64,000 bases of DNA. Source: Chryseobacterium elymi (GTDB lineage: Bacteria; Bacteroidota; Bacteroidia; Flavobacteriales; Weeksellaceae). Position 1 is the first letter of the stretch; each line of letters begins with the position of its first letter. The notes below the pieces were generated by a model that did not search any database, was not told the origin of the DNA, and saw only the letters and a list, made by a program, of their open reading frames with translations. This document shows, piece by piece, positions 44,851-52,882 of the stretch. Where the stretch lies: NCBI RefSeq assembly GCF_003385495.1, contig NZ_QNUH01000018.1:1-64000 (forward strand), read 5' to 3'. The position numbers were made by a program, and so were the translations under genes.

Positions 44851-46113
44851 TTATTGAATATCAACTACATACATTGTTCCTTGGTCTACTTTTCCGGTTT
44901 TAGGAAGAATCTTGGCCTTCGGATTTCCGTTTCCGTCATCTAAAATTCCAAAATCATCATCATTGAATGCGGCCAGTTTATTGTTTCCGAGATAAACGAT
45001 TCCTTCAAATTTATCGTGTTCATATCCTAATTTTGCTACCAGATCCACGGCTAAAACCTTTGACACCGGCTTGATTCCGGCATTGGTAATTTCATCCCAT
45101 GTAGACTGCTCTAAAGCTTTATTATTAATCTTCATCCCATCAACAGCTGTAATATCAGTCCCGGTCACATCTGAAGCTCCGGCTATATTAATTCTGTATA
45201 CTTTTTTGCTTCCGCCCTGCGATCCGAAATTCCCGTCTCTTTCGATTACTAAAAATTCTGTGCTGCTGATGGCTGTAATATCACATACCGAGTCTGAAGC
45301 ACCTCCATTCTGCTTATACAGATACTGTTTCGTCTGTCCTGTCACAATATCGAAAGTGACAATCCTGGTTAGAGTTGTATTGGTCGCCAATGCCTTTGTT
45401 GGGACATACATGGTAGACTGTATCGTTCCTACCAGTGTTTTTCCATCCGGAGTGATACATAAGCCTTCCATTCCCCTGTTCGCTCTTCTTTTGGCTAAAA
45501 CGGCAGGAAGTTTTCGTGGTCCTGTGTTAACGCCTATCGGGCTGATTCTTTCCAACTCTACTCCTTCTGCATTGTAATGAACGATGTGCGGTCCGTACTC
45601 ATCGGAGACCCAGAACGTTCCGTCTGCTGCTGCCACAATACTTTCGCTGTCCAGTCCGTAATTATCTGTTCCTAAAACATTTCCTGATGAGTCATAAGCT
45701 GTTTCTCCTGTACTGCCCATTCCTGCAGGATTGGGAAGACCGGTGATCGGCTGGCCGGAAGGATTTTTCAGCTTAATATATTTAATGATCTCAATATTTC
45801 CTTCTGCATTAATTTTAAAATGCATGATGGTTGGGGTAAAATTCGGGACAGGGAATTTTTTCCCGTTCAGATAGTCTGTATTGGGACCACGATCTGTGAT
45901 CACATAAAACTCTCCTTTTCTCGTAGGATGTGCTGTCGCACCGGAACCAAATCCTCCGTTAATGACATCTACACCATTCACCGTTGCTAATTTGGAAAAA
46001 GGAAATTCCTGGGGAAGTTTCGCATAATTGATATCCTGATTATTTATCTTTTCGTCATCCTTACATGATGCGAATGCCGTAAATACTATCGCCGATAACA
46101 GCAGTTTTTTCAT
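44851..46113 (-). CDS. Phytase-like esterase domain lipoprotein
   Basis: 420 residues. The N-terminal lipobox is FASCKDDEK. The body matches the 'esterase-like activity of phytase' family (PF13449 type): FYVITDRGPNTDYLNGK, SEFGP-like DEYGPHIVHYN, NRGMEGLCITPDGKTLVGTIQS, and LVIERDGNFGSQGGSKKVYRI, as expected for a beta-propeller whose acidic residues bind calcium. It probably sits on the outer membrane. The true substrate is unknown; the family name reflects weak activity seen in relatives. It is transcribed convergently to tpiA. Confidence 0.85.
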   Translation of the reverse strand: MKKLLLSAIVFTAFASCKDDEKINNQDINYAKLPQEFPFSKLATVNGVDVINGGFGSGATAHPTRKGEFYVITDRGPNTDYLNGKKFPVPNFTPTIMHFKINAEGNIEIIKYIKLKNPSGQPITGLPNPAGMGSTGETAYDSSGNVLGTDNYGLDSESIVAAADGTFWVSDEYGPHIVHYNAEGVELERISPIGVNTGPRKLPAVLAKRRANRGMEGLCITPDGKTLVGTIQSTMYVPTKALATNTTLTRIVTFDIVTGQTKQYLYKQNGGASDSVCDITAISSTEFLVIERDGNFGSQGGSKKVYRINIAGASDVTGTDITAVDGMKINNKALEQSTWDEITNAGIKPVSKVLAVDLVAKLGYEHDKFEGIVYLGNNKLAAFNDDDFGILDDGNGNPKAKILPKTGKVDQGTMYVVDIQ

Positions 46114-46460
46114 AATTACTTTTATGCCGCGAAAGTATACATTGATTATAAACTGAGCTTGAATTTAATAATAATTGTATTTTAACAATACATTCTAAAG
46201 AGTATTCATTGTTAATCATTTTTAATCACCCCGTCAAAAATTCTCTGAATTTTTGCCACCCTCCACTAGAGGGGAATGTGATCCGACGAATTTTTCGTCA
46301 ATATCAAAATCTTTGATTTTCATAAGACTTAAGTGATCTTTTTCTTCAAAGCTTTTAAACTCAAAACAACTAAAAGTGTTTAAAAAATTTTGTCTCTTTT
46401 GTGGTAAAACAAAAAAACGCACTGAATCAGTGCGTTTTTCAATATTCCTAAAAAAGGAAA
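46114..46460. repeat. Gap with dispersed intergenic repeat fragments
   Basis: 347 bp. It contains a palindrome-like CCCTCCACTAGAGGGG stretch (about 46259-46274), an AAAATC / GATTTT inverted pair near 46304-46322, and the sequence ACTTAAGTGATCTTTTTCTT leading into AAAGTGTTTAAAAAATTTTG. This type of text looks like dispersed flavobacterial repeat debris. It ends in the clpP terminator. No gene is supported. Confidence 0.5.
46411..46439 (-). terminator. Terminator of clpP
   Basis: Stem AAAAACGCACTG / CAGTGCGTTTTT (12 bp), loop ATT on the minus strand, followed by additional T residues. Confidence 0.88.
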
Positions 46461-47147
46461 TTATTTTTTCTCTGTAGATCTCTGTAGAACTTCGTCTACC
46501 ATTCCGTAGCCTTTCGCTTCTTCAGAAGTCATCCAGTAATCCCTGTCAGAAGATTTCTCTACCCATTCATAGGTTTGTCCAGAGTGCTGACCGATGATTT
46601 CGTAAAGCTCCTGCTTCAATTTTAACATTTCTCTTAAGTTAATCTCCATATCTGAAGCTACTCCCTGAGCACCTCCTGAAGGCTGGTGAATCATTACTCT
46701 TGAATGTTTAAGTGCAGAACGCTTTCCTTTTTCTCCTGCCACAAGTAAAACCGCTCCCATTGAAGCTGCCATTCCTGTACAGATTGTTGCTACATCCGGC
46801 TTAATAATCTGCATGGTGTCATAGATTCCTAAACCTGCATAAACACTTCCACCCGGAGAGTTAATATAGATCTGGATATCTTTCGAAGGATCTGCACTTT
46901 CAAGGAATAAAAGCTGTGCCGTTACGATGTTCGCAACCTGATCATCAATTCCGGTTCCTAAGAAGATAATTCTATCCATCATCAGACGTGAAAATACGTC
47001 CATCTGTGCTACGTTTAATCTTCTTTCTTCCATAATATACGGCGTAAGGTTTGTTGGGCCGTACATTCCCATATACTGATCGGTAACCAGACCGTTGTTT
47101 CCTAAATGTTTTACAGAGAAATCTCTGAAGTCTTTTTTAATGTCCAT
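46461..47147 (-). CDS. clpP: ATP-dependent Clp protease proteolytic subunit
   Basis: Barrel-forming serine protease that works with ClpX/ClpA-type unfoldases. 228 residues. The catalytic Ser is in CTGMAASMGAVLL, His in RVMIHQPSGGAQG, and Asp in SSDRDYWMTSEEA. The N-terminal extension of about 35 residues before IMEERRLNVAQMDVFSRL is longer than in E. coli and probably includes a propeptide. clpX is not adjacent in this window. Confidence 0.97.
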   Translation of the reverse strand: MDIKKDFRDFSVKHLGNNGLVTDQYMGMYGPTNLTPYIMEERRLNVAQMDVFSRLMMDRIIFLGTGIDDQVANIVTAQLLFLESADPSKDIQIYINSPGGSVYAGLGIYDTMQIIKPDVATICTGMAASMGAVLLVAGEKGKRSALKHSRVMIHQPSGGAQGVASDMEINLREMLKLKQELYEIIGQHSGQTYEWVEKSSDRDYWMTSEEAKGYGMVDEVLQRSTEKK

Positions 47148-47267
47148 ATTTCTATTATGTATTATTAAATATTTTTCGAAGTTTAAATTACAACTTTTAT
47201 TCCTAAAATTTTATAGGACTTTTTGTCACAGAATACCCATCTGATCATCAGTATTATGTCTGTAAAC

Positions 47268-49250
47268 TTATCGTTTCCTATCAATGTAGATTCCTTTGAT
47301 CGGTGAATATTCAATAATATTGCTCAATCTGATAGAGGCTTGTTTCAACAGGGTAATCTTTTTAATCAGTTCATAATACTTTGTCTCATCAGAGCCTCTG
47401 TATTCATCCAACTGTCGTGCTGTTTCTTTAATCAGATAATCTATATACCTGTATTTGTGCAACAGAACATCACCTTGAACCTGTTCTGCTATTTTGTCTC
47501 CGTAATTGGGAGGATAAATGTTTCTGGAACCCCAGTTCTCCAATTCATCAGGAGGCATCAGAGCATCCACTACTTTGGTGGTGATCTCTTCATCCATGAA
47601 TGTCACAAAAAAGTTCCCGCTTCTAAGCTCATCTTTCTGAATACCTTCTTTTACCTGATCAATGATAATTTCATTGCCTTTTACTAAAAAATTGTACTGC
47701 TCTTCCTCAAAATGCATCAGGATTTCTTCAATAACCGTGATCTGGTATTCCTCGTTTTTTTCATTGGTCCTTTTCAGAACGATATCTCCGAACATCAGCA
47801 TATGATCTACAAGTTTGCTTTCCATAAACAGAACATCGTACAGATAAGGATCTTCCTTTTCCTCGTTCAAAGGCACAATCTCCAGTTTTGGCTGAACCTT
47901 TTCTTTCTGTTGCTGAACATGCTGATGCTGGTTCTGTATGATCTGTTTCTGAACATCGAGCTCATTGAAAAGACTCTGCTCCGAAAGTCCGAATTTATTG
48001 GAAACCTCTTTAAGATAAACTTCTCTTTTTAAAGCATTCTGAACAAAACCTACAGATTTTACAATATCCCGGATCGCTTCAGCTTTTTTAATCGGGTCAT
48101 TTCCGACTTCCCTTAAAAGGATTTCAGCTTTAAAATCAATAAAATCCTTCGCTTCATTTTCGATGAATTTTTCAACATATTCCTGCGGATGTTTTCTGGA
48201 AAAAGAATCCGGGTCATCACCGTCCGGAAACAGCAGGACACGGATATTCATACCTTCCGTCAAAAGCATGTCGATACTTCTGAAACTGGCTTTAATTCCG
48301 GCATTGTCACCGTCAAAAAGAATCGTTACATTCTCAGTAAGTCTTTTGATGAGTTTGATCTGCTCCGTTGTCAGAGACGTCCCGGAGCTCGCCACTACAT
48401 TCTCGATCCCTGCCATATGAAGGGCAATCACGTCCATATAACCTTCTACAAGAAGGCAGATATTTTTTCGTGAAATAGCCTGTTTACTCTGATTTAAGCC
48501 ATAAAGTACATTAGACTTATGATAAATTTCCGTTTCCGGAGAATTCAGATACTTGGCCGTTTTGACGTTATTTTTAAGAATTCTGGCTCCGAACCCTAAA
48601 ACCCTTCCCGAAAAACTGTGAATCGGGAAAATAACCCTTTCCCGGAAACGGTCGATCCCGGAAGGTGTATTTTCAGGAAATATGGAAAGTCCTGATTTCT
48701 CAAGGATTTCCTTCGAATACCCTTTTTCTTCAGCATACACTGTAAAGGCATTTTTCTTTTCCGGTGAATATCCGAGCTGGAATTTCTTTATGATATCATC
48801 CTTAAGCTCACGTTCTCTGAAGTAAGCCAGACCAATACTTTTTCCTTCTTCCGAATCCCAAAGAATATCCTGATAATAGGAGTTGGCAACCTCATGAATT
48901 TTATACAGCTGATCTTTTTCGGTCTGTGCATGTTTTGCTTCTTCAGAAAATTCCCGCTGATCTTCTTCAATTTCAATTCCATACTTTTTGGCGGCGTGAC
49001 GAAGGGCTTCAGGATAGGTGAAATTCTCGATTTCCATCAGGAAAGAAATAGCCGTTCCTCCTTTTCCTGTTGAGAAATCTTTCCAGATCTGCTTACTGGG
49101 TGAAACGACAAAACTCGGAGATTTTTCCTCATGAAAAGGACTGAGTCCTTTGAAATTAGACCCTGCTCTTTTCAGCTGAACGTACTCTCCCACTATTTCT
49201 TCTACCCGTATCGTTGAGAAAATTTTATCTATGGTCTGTTTGGAAATCAT
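47268..49250 (-). CDS. dnaG: DNA primase with a zinc-ligand-poor CHC2 domain
   Basis: Makes RNA primers at the replication fork. 660 residues: CHC2-type N-terminal domain (1-95), TOPRIM core (about 255-340, with LVEGYMDVIALHMAGIENVVASSGT and LFDGDNAGIKASFRS), and a C-terminal helicase-interaction region with a Gln-rich linker. The zinc site is degenerate. Where E. coli has C40, H43, C61 and C64 this protein has S37, H40, D58 and T61 (GLSPFHEEK and KDFSTGKGG). The surrounding fold motif is conserved, so the domain has probably lost zinc without losing its shape. Confidence 0.95.
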   Translation of the reverse strand: MISKQTIDKIFSTIRVEEIVGEYVQLKRAGSNFKGLSPFHEEKSPSFVVSPSKQIWKDFSTGKGGTAISFLMEIENFTYPEALRHAAKKYGIEIEEDQREFSEEAKHAQTEKDQLYKIHEVANSYYQDILWDSEEGKSIGLAYFRERELKDDIIKKFQLGYSPEKKNAFTVYAEEKGYSKEILEKSGLSIFPENTPSGIDRFRERVIFPIHSFSGRVLGFGARILKNNVKTAKYLNSPETEIYHKSNVLYGLNQSKQAISRKNICLLVEGYMDVIALHMAGIENVVASSGTSLTTEQIKLIKRLTENVTILFDGDNAGIKASFRSIDMLLTEGMNIRVLLFPDGDDPDSFSRKHPQEYVEKFIENEAKDFIDFKAEILLREVGNDPIKKAEAIRDIVKSVGFVQNALKREVYLKEVSNKFGLSEQSLFNELDVQKQIIQNQHQHVQQQKEKVQPKLEIVPLNEEKEDPYLYDVLFMESKLVDHMLMFGDIVLKRTNEKNEEYQITVIEEILMHFEEEQYNFLVKGNEIIIDQVKEGIQKDELRSGNFFVTFMDEEITTKVVDALMPPDELENWGSRNIYPPNYGDKIAEQVQGDVLLHKYRYIDYLIKETARQLDEYRGSDETKYYELIKKITLLKQASIRLSNIIEYSPIKGIYIDRKR

Positions 49251-49309
49251 AGTGTAAAAATAAGTAAATTTATAGAGATAGAGAAAGTGTTTTGCATACG
49301 AGTCGGAGT

Positions 49310-49469
49310 GTTTTAGAGTTGCAGAGTTTTTCAGAATTTAACAATAACTATATTAAATATGAAAAACAAATATTTCTACAATTAACATACAAAAACCATA
49401 TTTTCCACAACAATCCGCCACTCTATCACATTCCCACACTCCCACCCTAAAACTCTTCCACTCTTAAAC
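49310..49469. repeat. 160-bp element with 20-bp imperfect inverted arms
   Basis: GTTTTAGAGTTGCAGAGTTT (49310-49329) against AAACTCTTCCACTCTTAAAC (49450-49469): 17 of 20 positions complementary. It fills the divergent gap between dnaG and tsaE. Confidence 0.65.
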
Positions 49470-49494
49470 CTTCCCAGTCTCCAGCTAAATTGCT

Positions 49495-49502
49495 TATTTT
49501 TG
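49495..49502 (+). promoter_or_regulatory. -7 box TATTTTTG of tsaE
   Basis: Perfect TAnnTTTG 14 bp before ATG 49517; it overlaps the alternative upstream TTG-initiated frame, which is therefore unlikely. Confidence 0.5.
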
Positions 49503-49516
49503 CACAAATTACTTTT

Positions 49517-49924
49517 ATGCAGTTCACTATACAAGGGATCAAAGACTGGCAGGAAATTGTCGATAAAATTATTCCTGATTTAAAGCATAACATCCTTCTT
49601 TTAAAAGGAAATCTCGGCGCGGGTAAAACAACATTCACGCAGTTTCTTCTTAAAAACCTGGGAAGCAATGATGAAGTCAGCTCTCCTACCTATTCTATTG
49701 TCAACGAATACAATACACCGGAAGGAAAGATTTATCATTTTGACCTTTACCGTTTAAAAAATATTGAAGAAGTGTATGATATCGGCATCGAAGAATACCT
49801 GGATAATGCTTTTTTATGCATCATAGAATGGCCGGAAGTGTATGAAGAAGAGCTCTACGGGCTTAACTACCACACAATGAGCATCGTGAATACCGGGGAC
49901 AAAAGAGAAGTTTCATTCGAGTAA
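49517..49924 (+). CDS. tsaE: tRNA threonylcarbamoyladenosine biosynthesis ATPase TsaE
   Basis: P-loop ATPase needed by the TsaBDE complex to make t6A37 in ANN-decoding tRNAs. About 135 residues from ATG 49517 (MQFTIQGIKDWQEIV). Walker A LLKGNLGAGKTTFTQFLLK, the switch segment SSPTYSIVNEYNT, the conserved IYHFDLYRL, and the IIEWPE motif are all present. The longer frame from TTG 49490 is rejected because it contains the -7 box. It precedes ald by 68 bp, which has its own promoter. Confidence 0.95.
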   Translation: MQFTIQGIKDWQEIVDKIIPDLKHNILLLKGNLGAGKTTFTQFLLKNLGSNDEVSSPTYSIVNEYNTPEGKIYHFDLYRLKNIEEVYDIGIEEYLDNAFLCIIEWPEVYEEELYGLNYHTMSIVNTGDKREVSFE

Positions 49925-49932
49925 ATATTATG

Positions 49933-49940
49933 TATCTTTG
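49933..49940 (+). promoter_or_regulatory. -7 box TATCTTTG of ald
   Basis: Perfect TAnnTTTG, 52 bp before the ATG. Confidence 0.5.
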
Positions 49941-49992
49941 CTTATTAATTCATTGTAAAATAACAACCTGTAAGACCTAATTTAATTAAAGA

Positions 49993-51186
49993 ATGAGTAC
50001 TACAAATATTTTTACTCCTTTCACTGAAGAAGAATTGATGCCGAAGGAAGAAAAATTGGAGGTTATAAAGAAAGGAAAACAGTTTAGCATTGGAATTCCT
50101 AAGGAGACCTGTCTTAACGAAAGGAGAACATGCATTACTCCGGATGCGGTACAGGTATTGGTAGAACACGGTCACGAACTTATTATAGAAGCAGGTGCCG
50201 GAGAAGGTTCTTTTTTTACAGATCTTCAGTATTCTGAATCCGGGGCAAAGATCACCAATGATCCCAAAGAGGCTTTCGGACAGGATCTTATCTTAAAGGT
50301 CAACCCACCTACAGAAGAAGAAATAGACTACATGAAGCCTAATACGTATCTGGTTTCAGCTCTTCAGATCAACCTGAGGGACAAAGATTATTTCTTAAAA
50401 CTTGCAGAGAGAAAGATCAATGCCATTGCTTTTGAATTTATCGTAGATGAGTATAAGCAGCTTGCTTTGGTAAGACTGATTGGTGAAATTGCCGGTACAG
50501 TCTCTATTTTATACGCGTCAGAACTTCTTGCTTTGTCAAACGGCTTAATGCTGGGTGGCATTACAGGAGTAAGACCAGCAGAAGTTGTTATTTTAGGAGC
50601 CGGTATCGTAGGCGAATTTGCCACGAAAGCTGCCATCGGGCTTGGAGCCAGTGTAAGGGTTTTTGATAATTCACTTTCAAAGTTGAGAAGGCTTCATACC
50701 TTAGTAGACAGCCGTGTCCCGACTTCCATTATTGATCCGAAAGAATTAAGCAAGGCTTTAAGGCGTGCAGACGTTGTTATCGGAGCGCTTCCGAGATTAA
50801 ATATGACCCCGATCGTTACTGAAGAAATGGTCGCGAAAATGAAAAAAGGCAGCGTCATCATTGATATAACAATAGATAATGGCAAAGTGATCGAAACCTC
50901 AGAGCTTACGACCATGGATAATCCTTACATTATCAAGCACGGCGTGATCCACTGCGGACTTCCGAACCTTACATCGAGAATGCCAAGAACGACTACAAAA
51001 GCCATCTCCAATTTCTTCCTTTCCTATATTCTGAATTACGATGAAGAAGGCGGCTTTGAAAATATGCTGATCCGCAAAAATGAAATGAAACAGAGTTTGT
51101 ATATGTACAAAGGAAGACATACCAAAAAAGTGATCTGCGACCGTTTCGGACTTACTTACCATGATATCAATCTTTTAATTTTCTAA
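49993..51186 (+). CDS. ald: Alanine dehydrogenase
   Basis: NAD-dependent oxidative deamination of L-alanine to pyruvate and ammonia. 397 residues, with an N-terminal extension of about 30 residues typical of the flavobacterial form. The substrate domain has SIGIPKETCLNERRTCITPDAV (Arg and Lys contacts) and later MKPNTYLVSALQ. The Rossmann motif is VVILGAGIVGEFATKAAIGLGASVRVFD (in two parts), and the late GSVIIDITIDNGKVIET and HCGLPNLTSRMPRTTT close the site. The family also includes saccharopine-type and transhydrogenase-alpha relatives, but the length and motifs favour alanine dehydrogenase. Confidence 0.9.
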   Translation: MSTTNIFTPFTEEELMPKEEKLEVIKKGKQFSIGIPKETCLNERRTCITPDAVQVLVEHGHELIIEAGAGEGSFFTDLQYSESGAKITNDPKEAFGQDLILKVNPPTEEEIDYMKPNTYLVSALQINLRDKDYFLKLAERKINAIAFEFIVDEYKQLALVRLIGEIAGTVSILYASELLALSNGLMLGGITGVRPAEVVILGAGIVGEFATKAAIGLGASVRVFDNSLSKLRRLHTLVDSRVPTSIIDPKELSKALRRADVVIGALPRLNMTPIVTEEMVAKMKKGSVIIDITIDNGKVIETSELTTMDNPYIIKHGVIHCGLPNLTSRMPRTTTKAISNFFLSYILNYDEEGGFENMLIRKNEMKQSLYMYKGRHTKKVICDRFGLTYHDINLLIF

Positions 51187-51581
51187 TGAAAAAAGTTAAA
51201 TTCTTTTTAATAGGCCTTATTCCGGGGCTGATTCTTGTATTTTTTATTCTGAACAAAAAAGGGGCGAGCTGCAGCGGATATCTTCCCAACAGTCGCGTAA
51301 TTGCAGAAACTCTGTCTAAAGAATTCAAATATTCCGAAGACGTTAAAAACGGAATGAGTACTTATAAAATTGATGAAAAATTCATAAAAGACAGTATCAT
51401 TACCAAAGGAAAAGTAGATTTTGACAGAAGCCACGCACAGAAAAAACCTTGTCCAGATTATGTTCTGACGTATCCTGAGAAGAACCCTTCTTACGAGATT
51501 ACCTTTGAAAAGTGTGAGGAAACGGTTAATGTAAACAGTCTGAAAAAACTGAAATTGAGTGTCAGTTTGAAGGCGGAATAA
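51186..51581 (+). CDS. Membrane-anchored small protein of unknown function
   Basis: 131 residues. Its ATG overlaps the ald stop by one base (TAATG), so it is translationally coupled. One N-terminal helix (FFLIGLIPGLILVFFIL) anchors a soluble part with three Cys (SCSGYLP, KPCPDY, EKCEE) that could form disulfides in the periplasm. I recognise no domain. The coupling makes it a genuine gene; its link to alanine metabolism is not evident. Confidence 0.7.
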   Translation: MKKVKFFLIGLIPGLILVFFILNKKGASCSGYLPNSRVIAETLSKEFKYSEDVKNGMSTYKIDEKFIKDSIITKGKVDFDRSHAQKKPCPDYVLTYPEKNPSYEITFEKCEETVNVNSLKKLKLSVSLKAE

Positions 51582-51708
51582 CCTCCCTAAGTCTGGAGCA
51601 AATGGATAAAGACGTTAAAAGAACCATCATCCACAGCGCGGATTAAGCCGGCAAAGAAGCACCATAATAATTTAAGTCAAAAATATCCTGAGTTTAAAAA
51701 ATATTTTA

Positions 51709-51716
51709 TACCTTCG
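51709..51716 (+). promoter_or_regulatory. -7 box TACCTTCG of the tyrA leader
   Basis: Matches TAnnTTTG at five of six fixed positions. It lies exactly 4 nt before the leader GTG, the same spacing as the ilv leader. A weak -33 (CCTG, 51687-51690) is 18 bp upstream. Confidence 0.5.
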
Positions 51717-51720
51717 CTCT

Positions 51721-51777
51721 GTGAATTTCAATAACGGAACATATTATTATAGAATTTTTAACTCAAAACTGGGCTAG
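51721..51777 (+). CDS. tyrA leader peptide (Tyr-Tyr-Tyr), probably leaderless
   Basis: 18 codons from GTG: MNFNNGTYYYRIFNSKLG. It has three consecutive TAT Tyr codons, plus Phe at positions 3 and 13. It ends 21 bp before a terminator hairpin that itself ends just before tyrA, the gene for the Tyr branch of aromatic synthesis. This is the expected design of a Tyr-sensing transcription attenuator. The AGGATT segment at the stop codon can pair weakly (with a bulge) with AACCT in the terminator's 5' arm. Start and function are inferred. Confidence 0.68.
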   Translation: MNFNNGTYYYRIFNSKLG

Positions 51778-51798
51778 GATTCTTATGAACATAACTTA

Positions 51799-51830
51799 AA
51801 AACCTCGTCCTTGACGGGGTTTTTTATTTT
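51799..51830 (+). terminator. tyrA attenuator: terminator hairpin
   Basis: Stem AAAACCTCGTC / GACGGGGTTTT (11 bp with one G-U pair), loop CTT, then a T-rich run. It lies 16 bp before the tyrA ATG and after the leader peptide. A simple terminator for the gene at 51581 would not need to be this far downstream. Confidence 0.8.
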
Positions 51831-51845
51831 AAAAAATTTTAAAAG

Positions 51846-52688
51846 ATGAAAATAAGTATTATTGGTACAGGGTTAATCGGAGGCTCAATGGCTTTAAAAT
51901 TAAAGGAAAAAGGCATTGCAGATTTTATCTACGGAATCGACAATAATCAGCAGCATATTACGGAAGCATTGAATCGTCATATTATTGATGCTGGCACGGA
52001 TCTAGAATATGGGGTTAAAAATGCAGACTTCATCATCATTGCCGTTCCTGTAGATGCGGCCAGAAAACTGCTTCCGGAGGTTCTGGACCTTATATCAGAC
52101 CAACAGACTGTTATGGATGCGGGATCAACCAAAGCCGGAATTGTAAATGCTGTCAAAAGCCATCCGAAACGTTCCAGGTTTGTAGCATTTCACCCAATGT
52201 GGGGTACAGAAAACAGCGGTCCAGGATCTGCTGTTTCCGACAGTTTTTCGGGAAAAGCCGGAGTGATCTGCAATAAAGAGGAATCTGCCCCTGATGCGCT
52301 TCAACTGGTTGAAAAAGTGGCAGAAAACCTGGATATGCACCTGATCCATATGAATGCGGAAGCTCATGATATTCATACGGCCTATATTTCACATATTTCA
52401 CACATTACATCATATGCTCTGGCCAATACCGTTTTGGAAAAGGAACGGGAAGAAGAGACCATTTTTCAGCTTGCCAGTTCCGGTTTCTCCAGTACAGTAC
52501 GTCTTGCAAAATCTCATCCTGAAATGTGGGTGCCTATCTTTAAGCAAAACAAGGAGAATGTTCTGGATGTTCTGAATGAGCACATCACACAGCTCCGAAA
52601 ATTCAAAGCCGCATTAGAAAAAGAAAATTATGAATATCTTGAAGAGCTTATCAGCAATGCCAACAGGATCAGAGGTATTTTAAGATAA
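51846..52688 (+). CDS. tyrA: Prephenate dehydrogenase
   Basis: NAD(P)-dependent oxidative decarboxylation of prephenate to 4-hydroxyphenylpyruvate, the Tyr branch. 280 residues, no fused chorismate mutase. The Rossmann motif GTGLIGGSMALKL (about 7-19), a cofactor strand VYGIDNN-like segment, the catalytic region AFHPMWGTENSGPGSA and the helical C-terminal domain with HDIHTAYISHISHIT are present. No ACT domain, so feedback control may rest on the upstream Tyr leader. It stands alone, between its attenuator and a bidirectional terminator. Confidence 0.93.
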   Translation: MKISIIGTGLIGGSMALKLKEKGIADFIYGIDNNQQHITEALNRHIIDAGTDLEYGVKNADFIIIAVPVDAARKLLPEVLDLISDQQTVMDAGSTKAGIVNAVKSHPKRSRFVAFHPMWGTENSGPGSAVSDSFSGKAGVICNKEESAPDALQLVEKVAENLDMHLIHMNAEAHDIHTAYISHISHITSYALANTVLEKEREEETIFQLASSGFSSTVRLAKSHPEMWVPIFKQNKENVLDVLNEHITQLRKFKAALEKENYEYLEELISNANRIRGILR

Positions 52689-52826
52689 CAAGGCCGTTTA
52701 CTTATTGTAAACAACATGCAGGAAGCATATATTGTATTACTTTACTGAATGAAATGCCCGTGTTTACCTTATTATACTTGACAGAAAAACTACTTTGTTT
52801 GCCTTTGTGATAAGAGTTTAGTTAAA

Positions 52827-52857
52827 AAAATCCTTAGATTAATTTTCTAAGGATTTT
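52827..52857. terminator. Bidirectional terminator between tyrA and sdaA
   Basis: Stem AAAATCCTTAGA / TCTAAGGATTTT (12 bp), loop of 7, T-runs on both strands. Confidence 0.85.
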
Positions 52858-52882
52858 ATATATAAAACAATATCGTTTACTT

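Noticed and set aside
46234-46422. 62-codon minus-strand open frame upstream of the clpP terminator
   Set aside because: It spans repeat-like DNA and starts inside the terminator hairpin, so it is unlikely to be translated.
51582-51720. Separate small RNA gene between the ald operon and tyrA
   Set aside because: The leader peptide, promoter box and terminator account for the structured part; nothing further is distinctive.
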